Shown: positions 1 through 6,767 of the stretch, one piece after another
How the letters are laid out: each line of letters opens with the position of its first letter
Position numbering within the stretch: the stretch's first letter is position 1
NCBI GenBank assembly: GCA_900551145.1
Contig: URUQ01000049.1
Span: 1 to 8,781, forward strand
DNA from: an uncultured Eubacteriales bacterium
GTDB taxonomy: Bacteria > Bacillota > Clostridia > Christensenellales > CAG-917
DNA: 8,781 nucleotides
Direction of reading: 5' to 3'
The notes under the pieces: generated by a model
Databases searched by the model: none
What the model saw: only the letters and a program-made list of their open reading frames with translations
Told to the model about the DNA's origin: nothing
Position numbers and translations under genes: made by a program

Positions 1-120
1 GTGCGCCAGCTACGCAACAACACGGCGCAGTCGCTTGTACTAATCGTCAAGCTCGACGCTCGGTGCGGTCGGCGCCTTGCGCCTCCAACTTCGAATAGGC
101 ACATACCGTTAATAAGTACG
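1..120 (-). repeat. Structured repeat, copy 1 (truncated by window edge)
   Basis: Read on the minus strand, this 120-nt stretch matches copy 3 (8694-8781) at 81 of the 88 positions they share and is a diverged homologue of copy 2 (5184-5303). It can fold into a hairpin at 68-89: arms GTT+GGCGC and GCGCC+GAC, loop AAG, three-base bulge GGA. A second hairpin at 2-29 has arms TGCGCC and GGCGCA around a 16-nt loop containing TGTTGTTGCGTAGC. The same loops appear in copy 2 with different but still complementary arms. No coding frame is conserved between copies. It is probably a structured RNA or a folding DNA element. Strand is assigned by orientation relative to copies 2 and 3; transcription is not demonstrated. 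The element may continue past position 1. Confidence 0.8.
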
Positions 121-173
121 CCTGTCTACGAGAGCCGTTAGGTGCACTGCGTACGCTGGTGGAATATTCCTTA

Positions 174-202
174 TGTCATTCCGAGCGATAGCGCGGGAAT
201 CC
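174..202. repeat. Short dispersed-type hairpin repeat (GTCATTCCGAGC type)
   Basis: The segment opens TGTCATTCCGAGCG and ends GGGAATCC, so ATTCC at 178-182 can pair with GGAAT at 196-200 around a GC-rich centre. From memory, similar GTCATTCCGAGCG...GGAATC strings are scattered between genes in many bacterial genomes. Only one copy lies in this window, so its repeat status rests on that recollection. A perfect palindrome, GGAATATTCC, lies just before it at 161-170. Confidence 0.4.
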
Positions 203-232
203 AGCGTAGCGAAATACAAAATTTTCCACACC

Positions 233-323
233 TGCGCCTTTGGCGCAATATCACTTTTGGCGCAAGCCGAAAATATCACTTGCGCAAAGCGCAAATATAA
301 CTGTGCGCAAGCACAATATCACC
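233..323. repeat. Tandem mini-hairpin array with ATATCAC linkers
   Basis: Four short hairpins follow each other with a period of about 23 nt. They are TGCGCC/GGCGCA with loop TTT (233-247), TTTTGGC/GCC(G)AAAA with loop GCAA and one bulged base (255-273), TTGCGC/GCGCAA with loop AAA (280-294), and TGTGC/GCACA with loop GCAA (302-315). Each is followed by a near-constant linker: ATATCACT, ATATCACT, ATATAACT and ATATCACC. Stem sequences vary while pairing and linkers are kept, so this is a structural repeat rather than a simple tandem duplication. It lies about 125 nt upstream of the promoter of the membrane-protein operon and contains no plausible gene. Confidence 0.75.
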
Positions 324-325
324 AA

Positions 326-344
326 TTTTTTTTTTGGGGGGGGG
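326..344. repeat. T10G9 double homopolymer tract
   Basis: Ten T (326-335) are followed directly by nine G (336-344), right after the last unit of the tandem hairpin array. Such tracts change length readily by replication slippage. The tract is about 100 nt upstream of the -35 element of the next operon, so any effect on expression would be indirect. It is also a place where assembly or read errors are likely. Confidence 0.85.
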
Positions 345-446
345 TTGGACACCCACACCCGAATAAAATATATAAAAGCCACATATTCGATTGCAGAGTT
401 ATACGGACACAATTTGTTGTGCCGAGAAAAAATTGTAAAAATCGTA

Positions 447-475
447 TTGAAATATGATTTTTGTTATGATATGAT
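447..475 (+). promoter_or_regulatory. Sigma-A-type promoter for the membrane-protein operon
   Basis: TTGAAA at 447-452 and TATGAT at 470-475 are separated by exactly 17 nt, a good vegetative promoter. The predicted transcript starts near 482, giving a leader of about 70 nt. A hairpin with GG(A)CACAA/TTGTGCC arms lies just upstream at 405-423 and could be an operator; that is speculative. In the leader, CACGC (504-508) can pair with GCGTG (521-525). Confidence 0.7.
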
Positions 476-550
476 AGAAAAGTAATATTATATATATTGT
501 GCGCACGCTTACATACGTGGGCGTGAGTACGAGAAGTTAAGGAGAACATT

Positions 551-3202
551 ATGAGCCAAAATCAACAGTACCAAAAGGTCAAGTTGTATCGTGCACTGAA
601 AATCGTGTTCTATATGCTTGGTCTTCCGCTGTTTATGGTTGCCGTGTGTTTCACGACAATCAAGTTCCTCGGTCATGACCCGTTTATGGGGGACACGGCT
701 ACGACAAGCGCTCTCGGTTTCTTTATGCAAATCGAGTCGTACGTCACCGCACCCGCTCTTTACGGCGTTTGGATCGCGTTTGCTCTTTGGGCGATCATTT
801 CCATTGTGCATATTATCCTTGCCAAAACCGTTAAAAGCAGTCGAGTGAGAATGTTTGCGGTCGTCGCGACGTGCCTTGTGGTTATGCTTGTAGCCGGCTT
901 TGTTATGGACGCGGTGTTCGAGTCCCAAATCGAGCAAATTGCCGCCGACGCAAAGAAGTCTTACGGGGACGGAGTTAAGGTTGCAGACTATAAAACGCAA
1001 CTTTCTTACTACCGCAACCTCTCTTCGAACGCTTTCAAAAAGAACGAGACGAACAAACTCATTGAAAAAATCGACTTGATTAAAAAGGCATACAACGTCG
1101 AGATGGAAGGCCAAGACAAGGGCGGTGTTGCGGGCAACATCTCCAACAAACCCGTTACTTACGGCTATCTCATCTCCGACGAAGTGGATGGTATGGTCGA
1201 AGTCGGCGTGGACATCAGCTTCACAACCGACGAAACGACCGGTGCGTCCAGAGTAAACGTCGATAAAAACAATAATATCGAAGCGGGTGACGGTCTTATC
1301 ACCGACGTCGAAAGAAATCAAATCGTAGAACTTAAACCTATCGACGGCAAGCTTGTCATCAACGGCGTGACTTACTCCAACTATTGGTATAAGGAGAAAG
1401 GCTACAAAACCGTTCAATACGATCCCAAAAAAGACAAATGGGTCACGGTAACTCCCGATAAGAAGAAAAACGACCAATTCGTCTACGTTTGGTATTCCAA
1501 AGATTTGATGCCCGTCGGCACCGTGTATGTTGACGAAAACGGCAAAGAACTTCCCGAAGGCGCGGCAGGCGGAACGGTGAGCGGCGTCAATACCACGGAA
1601 GGCGACTTCGGCACCGGCATTTACAATCCCAACGGATTGTTCTCCGACGGCTGGGTATTCAGCCTTTACAACGTCCTCGAGATTCTCGAAGACTATTATG
1701 AGTCGCAAGCTCTCGTAACGTCCGACGATTATAAAGACGAAGTCGCGATGATTATCCAAAACGCAATCGACGCACGCGACGCGTACTATACCACGGAAGC
1801 AAGCGCACGCGAGACGGCGTACTACGAGCAAGAAGTCTACTTTACCGACAGATTCTCTTTGACGCACGGCAGACTCGATTATCTCGTTGCGCAAGTGGGC
1901 GCATTGCTCGGCGACAACCAGCTCTTCGATTTGTTGCTCGATAAGAACGCAAGCGGTGATTACGGCGCAAGCGAAATCGTCAAGAAATTAGGCGAAAAGA
2001 TACCGCTTATCAACAGTATCTCCATCAACTTCGACGGCAAACAAACGACTATTGCAAATATCATTGCTCCTATCCTCGAAAAACTCGAAAAAGGTTGGAG
2101 TCTCAAAGATATGGGCGCGGATATGAATAGCGCTGTCGGCAGCACCACGCTCGGCGGACTTATCAAATCCTTGGTCGGAGTTGACGCCAGCTACGAATTG
2201 AAAAACGCAAGTCTCGTGCTTATTTACAAGGGTGAAATCTTCGGACAAAAGAAAGATCACCTCTATCTTGCTCTCGTAAGATCCGACGAAGCAGGCAATA
2301 TGGGTACTAACCCTGCCAAAGCAACGGAGGGCGGCGACGTGTTGCTCGACATCGACTTTGACAACACGCTTCTCGGTGAAGACGATTATGCGTTTGACCT
2401 CGATCATCTCTCTCAATTCCTCAACACTGCTCTTGACGGCGTACTCAATACGTTCGGCATCGATCTTTACAACATTCTCGTGCAAAACACCATCGGCAAA
2501 CTTGTCGGCGGTCTCGTGCTTAAAGATCTCACCGTCAACGGCGAAACAGTCAAAGGCCTCAGCATCAGCGGTATTGAAATTCCGCTCTTCAAAGAGGCAA
2601 AGAGAGCAGACGGTTCGGCGTATTATCAACCCGTCATCGATATAACCGCAATCCTCGTGAACGTGCTTCAAGGGTTGTACTCCTATCAATCTCCGCTCAT
2701 CAAGCCGTTCTGGGAATTTATCGATCCCGAAATGGGCGAAGTGGAAGCAGCGGTAAAGAAATTCTACAAAGCACAATACGAAGCGCAAACTTACGGCAAA
2801 ATGATCGGTTCCGTTCTCGTGGGCGACACGCTCGGCACGGGAACTTATCCCTCCGCACTCGGTCTTACCGACCTCAACTCCGTAAGACAAGTCAAGGTTG
2901 ACCTCTCCTACAAGCCGAATATGTATCCGCTTTTCTCGCTCAGAGACATGATTATGTTCTTTACGGGACTCGTGGTGTTCTTCTACTTCCTCAGCTTCGT
3001 ATGCGCGGAAAAAGAGCGTGAATACGCGAGCGGCACTGCCGTCGTCGAAGAACGCAAAAAACGCAATAAAAAGAAAGGTAAAAACGTTTTGCAAGACGAA
3101 AACGCCGTGCAAGACGCAGATACGGCAAATGCCATAGATCCCCTCTCTACGGAGGATACCGCCTTACCTGCGGAAAAAAATACGCAAAAGGAGGTAGAAT
3201 AA
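551..3202 (+). CDS. Large membrane protein of unknown function, first of a tandem pair (883 aa)
   Basis: I do not recognise a family. The start is set by AAGGAG at 540-545 just ahead of the ATG. Hydrophobic segments lie at about residues 17-40, 69-91, 101-122 and 799-820. Between the third and fourth is a hydrophilic region of about 675 residues, rich in Asp, Asn, Lys and Tyr and seemingly without cysteine. The tail after residue 820 is highly charged, with a lysine/arginine cluster near 835-845, then acidic. By the positive-inside rule, both termini are cytoplasmic and the large domain is outside. There is no signal peptide, LPXTG motif, ATPase or enzyme motif that I can see. The next gene, one base after the stop, encodes a shorter protein of identical topology, so the two probably act together, perhaps as a surface complex. 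Long minus-strand frames over this gene are codon-bias shadows. Confidence 0.9.
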   Translation: MSQNQQYQKVKLYRALKIVFYMLGLPLFMVAVCFTTIKFLGHDPFMGDTATTSALGFFMQIESYVTAPALYGVWIAFALWAIISIVHIILAKTVKSSRVRMFAVVATCLVVMLVAGFVMDAVFESQIEQIAADAKKSYGDGVKVADYKTQLSYYRNLSSNAFKKNETNKLIEKIDLIKKAYNVEMEGQDKGGVAGNISNKPVTYGYLISDEVDGMVEVGVDISFTTDETTGASRVNVDKNNNIEAGDGLITDVERNQIVELKPIDGKLVINGVTYSNYWYKEKGYKTVQYDPKKDKWVTVTPDKKKNDQFVYVWYSKDLMPVGTVYVDENGKELPEGAAGGTVSGVNTTEGDFGTGIYNPNGLFSDGWVFSLYNVLEILEDYYESQALVTSDDYKDEVAMIIQNAIDARDAYYTTEASARETAYYEQEVYFTDRFSLTHGRLDYLVAQVGALLGDNQLFDLLLDKNASGDYGASEIVKKLGEKIPLINSISINFDGKQTTIANIIAPILEKLEKGWSLKDMGADMNSAVGSTTLGGLIKSLVGVDASYELKNASLVLIYKGEIFGQKKDHLYLALVRSDEAGNMGTNPAKATEGGDVLLDIDFDNTLLGEDDYAFDLDHLSQFLNTALDGVLNTFGIDLYNILVQNTIGKLVGGLVLKDLTVNGETVKGLSISGIEIPLFKEAKRADGSAYYQPVIDITAILVNVLQGLYSYQSPLIKPFWEFIDPEMGEVEAAVKKFYKAQYEAQTYGKMIGSVLVGDTLGTGTYPSALGLTDLNSVRQVKVDLSYKPNMYPLFSLRDMIMFFTGLVVFFYFLSFVCAEKEREYASGTAVVEERKKRNKKKGKNVLQDENAVQDADTANAIDPLSTEDTALPAEKNTQKEVE

Positions 3203-3203
3203 T

Positions 3204-5081
3204 ATGAGCGACAATTATAATGCAGTCAACGAAATGAACGGCGTCGTCCAAGACGAAGTCGTCGATACGCAACAAAACAGTGAAGAAGTCGCAGACGTCA
3301 AGGTCAAAAAAGCATTCCCGATAAGCAAACGCACCAAAAACGACCAATCAAGAACGTCCGTTGTGTACACGGTGGCATCGGTGGTGCTTTACGTGCTTGC
3401 ATACTTGCCCATATTCCTGATATCGCTCGTTCTCGGCATAAAGTGCTACAATCTTATGCCGTACTACTCTTTCTGGCCGTTCGTCGGCGTGATTATCGCG
3501 GGGCTCTTCGGCGTGATCTTTATGACGATTACGCTTGTCGTGACGAGAAAAAAATCCAAGAGGAGCATCCGTTCACAAACGGTGCGCACGCTCATTGCGT
3601 TCGTGTGTCTCACTTGTGTGTTCGGACTTATCCTCACGTATATTTTCCCCGACGTCATCTCAAAAGCAACGCAAAACACGCTCTTCTGCGAGGATTTGTA
3701 TTACAATGGTGAATCGCAAGCAGAGAAGAATGCAAAACTCGAAAGAGACTTCTTCACCTACAACGTGCTCAACGGCAACCTCAACGAGTTCGAGGTGGAC
3801 GCAGACACGGGCGAAGTCAAGATCAAAGAAAACGGTGACTTCTCGTACAAAACTCTTGCAAAACGCACCGGCCTCGAATACGACAACGAGTACATTGCGG
3901 AAAGATTTGCAGAGTGGTACGACAACTATCTCGATATCGAAACCATAGACAAGGCAATCGAAAACCTCAGAAAAGAGAACCCGACCAAGATCGAACTTTT
4001 CGACTTTATCTACAAGTACGATATCCTCAACGACTACGATTACGCTTTCAACAACAGCGTTGAAAGACGTGCTCTCGGTCTTGCAATCACCGACTATATC
4101 TACAAATACTTCAACACGTCGAAAGGCGGCTTCGAAGGCTTGCTCAAAGAAGGCTTCAACAATCCGCGCGTGAAGAAGTTGTTTATCGACAACTACAACA
4201 GTTTCAACCAAGACGGTTATCTTACGTTTGACGACCCGCTCCTTCTTTATGCACAGGTCAACGGCCGTATGACTATCCCCGTAGTGTTGCGCCTTATCCT
4301 CAATAAGGGTTGGAGTTATTCGCAACCCGGTTACGAAGGCACTGACGGAAGCGGAAAGACCATCTATGGTGAAAACGGCAACTTCCTCTATCAATTGTAC
4401 GACAAGGCGATGGTTGACAAATACGTCGCAAACGGCGGTACGTTCGATTACGAGGGTACGATAGTCGACCAAAACAACAAAGAAGTCAAGGTCAGATACG
4501 GCTACAACGAAGACGGTTGGATTATGTACGAAAACGGCTATACCAGACGCCCCATCAACTGGCTCGTCCTCGATATGCTCGGTGATCCGATGGCAATCGC
4601 TTCTCTCGACAACGATATCGTAAGCTTGGTTATCGGCGTTCTCGACCAACTCGGCGCAGTAAAAGCAGTCGGAGGTCTCGTGCAAGAAGACCTTGCAGAC
4701 GTCATCGCTGCGGCAACGCAAGGCTCTGCGCTTCAAATCGGCCTTTGCCTCAACGATAGCGACCAACTCGAAATCAACCTCTTCTCAATGAACGCTCCTT
4801 ACGGTATGCTCGGCTATATGCAAGCAACGTGGGTTGACAGCGACAACTTGCTTATGGCGGTTATCAACGTCGTGTCTTTGCGCAACTGGTTCTGCACTCT
4901 CGGTGCAGTCGGCGTGGTGCTCATCATAGCCGCAGGTGTATGCCGTGATATGGGTGAAAAGACCCGCAAGAGAACGGACGATTCTCGCGAACGCATTATG
5001 CTCGCAAAGGAACTCGGCACGGACGAAACGCCCGAAAACGCCGATGCGCCCGTAGCGGTAGATACGACGGCAAAGGCGTAA
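3204..5081 (+). CDS. Large membrane protein of unknown function, second of the pair (625 aa)
   Basis: I do not recognise a family. The ATG is one base after the stop of the upstream gene. Its ribosome binding site, AAAGGAGG (3187-3194), lies inside the end of that gene, so translation is probably coupled. A polar N-terminal tail of about 50 residues precedes membrane segments at about 53-79, 90-114 and 127-148. A domain of about 410 residues follows, rich in Tyr, Asn and Asp, then a fourth segment at about 561-581 and a charged tail (RKRTDDSRER). The layout copies that of the upstream protein, although I see no clear sequence similarity in the large domains; they may be ancient paralogues or convergent partners. 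A strong terminator follows 27 nt later, so the operon probably contains only these two genes. No catalytic motif is visible. Confidence 0.9.
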   Translation: MSDNYNAVNEMNGVVQDEVVDTQQNSEEVADVKVKKAFPISKRTKNDQSRTSVVYTVASVVLYVLAYLPIFLISLVLGIKCYNLMPYYSFWPFVGVIIAGLFGVIFMTITLVVTRKKSKRSIRSQTVRTLIAFVCLTCVFGLILTYIFPDVISKATQNTLFCEDLYYNGESQAEKNAKLERDFFTYNVLNGNLNEFEVDADTGEVKIKENGDFSYKTLAKRTGLEYDNEYIAERFAEWYDNYLDIETIDKAIENLRKENPTKIELFDFIYKYDILNDYDYAFNNSVERRALGLAITDYIYKYFNTSKGGFEGLLKEGFNNPRVKKLFIDNYNSFNQDGYLTFDDPLLLYAQVNGRMTIPVVLRLILNKGWSYSQPGYEGTDGSGKTIYGENGNFLYQLYDKAMVDKYVANGGTFDYEGTIVDQNNKEVKVRYGYNEDGWIMYENGYTRRPINWLVLDMLGDPMAIASLDNDIVSLVIGVLDQLGAVKAVGGLVQEDLADVIAAATQGSALQIGLCLNDSDQLEINLFSMNAPYGMLGYMQATWVDSDNLLMAVINVVSLRNWFCTLGAVGVVLIIAAGVCRDMGEKTRKRTDDSRERIMLAKELGTDETPENADAPVAVDTTAKA

Positions 5082-5107
5082 TCGTGTAAGAGCAAAAAAC
5101 CAATAAT

Positions 5108-5136
5108 AAAAAGCACGCAAGAAAGCGTGCTTTTTT
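5108..5136 (+). terminator. Intrinsic terminator of the membrane-protein operon
   Basis: AAAAAGCACGC (5108-5118) and GCGTGCTTTTT (5125-5135) form a perfect 11-bp stem with a 6-nt loop. A T run and a second T-rich stretch (5141-5146) follow. The A-rich 5' arm also gives a T run on the other strand, so it could stop transcripts arriving from the convergent U32 gene. Confidence 0.92.
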
Positions 5137-5183
5137 ATTGTTTTTTATAAGTTATATTACACATTTATATTATATATTAGAAA

Positions 5184-5303
5184 CACTCTTATAAGCGAAA
5201 TGTGCTTATTCAGATCTTCGAGCCGCAAGGCGGCGAGCGTCTTTGCGCCAAGCTCATCGATTAGTACGAGAATGCGTGGCATGTTGTTGCGTAGCCGCCA
5301 CGC
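5184..5303 (+). repeat. Structured repeat, copy 2 (diverged, complete core)
   Basis: This copy aligns over about 120 nt with copy 1 (reverse strand of 1-120) and over 88 nt with copy 3, with one single-base insertion and one single-base deletion. Hairpin 1 (5216-5237) pairs CTT+GCCGC with GCGGC+GAG around loop AAG and bulge CGA. Copies 1 and 3 have GTT+GGCGC and GCGCC+GAC at the same places. Hairpin 2 (5273-5304) pairs TGCGTGGC with GCCACGCA, 8 bp perfect, around loop ATGTTGTTGCGTAGCC. Several base pairs are exchanged as pairs while the loops stay fixed, which is strong evidence of selection on folding. GATTAGTAC (5258-5266) between the hairpins is also identical to copy 1. The copy sits between the operon terminator and the convergent U32 gene, with no good promoter of its own in view. 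Confidence 0.8.
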
Positions 5304-5447
5304 AGGCGAAGTGGCATAATGAGAGAAATGTCCCTTTCTATGCGCGTGCCAAATGTCTCCCCCACGAGCGACGGATAATATTGCAGAGAAATGCCATTAT
5401 ACGAGTGGTGGGAGAAATGCCGGCGTGTCCGGAAAGAGGGGGTAATT
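5304..5447 (+). other. Non-coding structured-looking region downstream of repeat copy 2
   Basis: No gene is credible here. The octamer GAGAAATG occurs three times (5323-5330, 5386-5393, 5412-5419), each followed by TC or CC. Local pairings are possible: CTCCC (5357-5361) with GGGAG (5410-5414), ATAATG near 5316-5321 with CATTAT (5395-5400), and CCGG/CCGG around 5420-5432. It may be the 3' part of a longer structured RNA that begins at the repeat copy. It could also be the 3' untranslated region of the U32 gene read on the other strand. The pairings are by eye and some exclude each other. Confidence 0.4.
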
Positions 5448-6683
5448 CTATTTAGAGGAGTTACGACTGTCCATGTCTTTAAGCAATAAATCACCCTTTT
5501 GAACGGCGTAGGGGCAAGCAAAAGAGTAGGTGTGTTGCACGAGTTTGGCATCGTCCGTTTTTTCGTTCGTTTGAGTGTGGGTTATCTCATCCACGGTGAA
5601 AAGCCTGTCGTCTACGTTCTCGTCTGGGGAGAGTATACGTAGGACGTCACCCGTTTTGAAGCGGTTGCGCATTTCCACGGTCGCAACGCCGTCCGAGTAG
5701 TCGAGAACGACCGCAGTGAAGATATATTTTTCTTGGGATTGTCCCTCGTCAATACATACCGTGTTGAGGTTGTCTCCGTCAAAATACGCGTCGGTGTAGG
5801 TGCGGTGTGCAACCGTTTCGAGTCGTGCTTCGAGCGCGTCTACGTCGTCGATACGTCCCGTGGACAAATATTCGTCGATTGCCTTGCGATAGGCGCACGC
5901 CACCGTAGCGACGTAAAATTCGCTCTTCATACGTCCTTCCACTTTGAGTGAAACGATGCCGGATTGTGCAATTTCGGGGATGTGGCTTAAAAGGCGCAAA
6001 TCGCGACTGTTCATAAAGTACGTGCCTCTCTCGTCTTGCTCGATATCGAGAGGTTTGCCCTCGTGCCGTTCCGTCTCCGTTATGCGATATCCCCAACGGC
6101 AAGGTTGTATGCACGCTCCGCGGTTGGCACTGCGATTGCTAAAATAAGACGAGAGGAGACAACGCCCGCTATAACTCATACACATTGCGCCGTGCACGAA
6201 TGCCTCGAGTTCCATATCGGGCACTGCGTTGTGAATGGAAAGTATTTCGTCATAGCCGAGTTCGCGTGCAAGCACCACACGTTTTACGCCCATACTTTGC
6301 CAAAATTTGACGGCAAGAACGTTGGTGGTGTTGGCTTGCGTGGAGAGGTGAATAGTGAGGTCGGGAGCAACTTCTTTGCAAAGCGTCACGAGACCTATAT
6401 CGCTTATAAGCACTGCGTCCGCTTTGACTTTTTGCAAAAACTCAAAGTATTCCTTTGCATTTTCGAGGTCGGAGTTTTTGGCAAATATGTTGACTGTGAC
6501 GTATACTTTTTTGCCGAGCGCATGCGCAAAATTTATGCCTTCTATCATTTCTTCTTCGGAGAAGTTGTCCGCAAAGGCACGCAAAGAAAACTGTTTTCCG
6601 CCTATATACACGGCGTCCGCACCGAAGTGGAAAGCAGTTTTGAGTTTTTTGAGATTGCCTGCCGGCATCAATAGTTCAAGCAT
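5448..6683 (-). CDS. U32 family protein, TrhP-like tRNA 5-hydroxyuridine synthesis protein (411 aa)
   Basis: This is a member of the family historically called peptidase U32 (collagenase-like). Members such as E. coli TrhP and the B. subtilis YrrN/YrrO pair are needed for prephenate-dependent hydroxylation of uridine 34 in tRNA. The N-terminus (MLELLMPAGNLKKLKTAF) and GADAVYIGG at 21-29 are typical of the family's barrel domain. The U32 signature runs from Glu160 through HG (164-165), Cys168 and GRC to Cys175. Cys191 and Cys195 follow, giving the four cysteines expected to hold an iron-sulfur cluster. A smaller C-terminal domain covers about residues 320-405. The length is normal and closest to YrrO-type proteins. 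No Shine-Dalgarno sequence precedes the ATG, although conservation supports this start. It is last in the minus-strand cluster; no partner U32 gene lies in the window. Confidence 0.93.
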   Translation of the reverse strand: MLELLMPAGNLKKLKTAFHFGADAVYIGGKQFSLRAFADNFSEEEMIEGINFAHALGKKVYVTVNIFAKNSDLENAKEYFEFLQKVKADAVLISDIGLVTLCKEVAPDLTIHLSTQANTTNVLAVKFWQSMGVKRVVLARELGYDEILSIHNAVPDMELEAFVHGAMCMSYSGRCLLSSYFSNRSANRGACIQPCRWGYRITETERHEGKPLDIEQDERGTYFMNSRDLRLLSHIPEIAQSGIVSLKVEGRMKSEFYVATVACAYRKAIDEYLSTGRIDDVDALEARLETVAHRTYTDAYFDGDNLNTVCIDEGQSQEKYIFTAVVLDYSDGVATVEMRNRFKTGDVLRILSPDENVDDRLFTVDEITHTQTNEKTDDAKLVQHTYSFACPYAVQKGDLLLKDMDSRNSSK

Positions 6684-6728
6684 AAATCAAATCGTGCGAT
6701 TCTTTCGCAATAAAGCGTTTATCAATGC

Positions 6729-6754
6729 AAATCGGCATTATAAAATGCCGATTT
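6729..6754 (-). terminator. Perfect 11-bp hairpin between the phosphoribosyltransferase and U32 genes
   Basis: AAATCGGCATT and AATGCCGATTT form a perfect stem with a 4-nt loop, 13 nt after the phosphoribosyltransferase stop codon. On the minus strand only a short T run follows, so it would be a weak or partial terminator. It could also protect or process the RNA. On the minus strand the loop region reads TATAAT, but no matching -35 sits at proper spacing, so I do not call a promoter. Confidence 0.55.
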
Positions 6755-6767
6755 CAATCAATATCGA

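Noticed and set aside
116..154. GTACGC...GCGTAC inverted repeat next to copy 1
   Set aside because: Only 6 bp with a 27-nt loop, and absent from the flank of copy 3, so it is not part of the shared element.
233..323. Hairpin array as a CRISPR array
   Set aside because: Units are about 23 nt apart, the repeated part is an 8-nt linker, the variable parts are self-complementary hairpins, and no cas genes are present.
173..457. 94-aa plus-strand open frame
   Set aside because: It runs through the hairpin array and the T10G9 tract, has no ribosome site, and its composition reflects the repeats.
505..522. Similarity between the operon leader (ACGCTTACATACGT) and the centre of the nested repeat (ACGCTTATGTACGT at 8601-8614)
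   Set aside because: The match is short, lies in AT/GC-balanced palindromic sequence, and the flanks do not align, so chance is a sufficient explanation.
509..1894. 461-aa open frame on the minus strand over the first membrane protein gene
   Set aside because: It lies opposite a gene with a strong ribosome site, promoter and membrane-protein composition. The product shows no recognisable domain, and the frame results from rare TTA, CTA and TCA codons in the sense gene. The 374-aa and 368-aa minus frames at 1988-3112 and 3660-4766 are rejected for the same reason.
5184..5303. Repeat as a fragment of 5S or 23S rRNA, RNase P RNA or tmRNA
   Set aside because: Compared from memory with the conserved motifs of these RNAs, only scattered short matches appear. 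A profile search against Rfam would settle this; a significant hit would overturn the novelty claim.
5243..5455. 70-aa plus-strand and 96-aa minus-strand frames over repeat copy 2
   Set aside because: The frames are not preserved in copies 1 and 3, and base changes follow hairpin pairing rather than codons.
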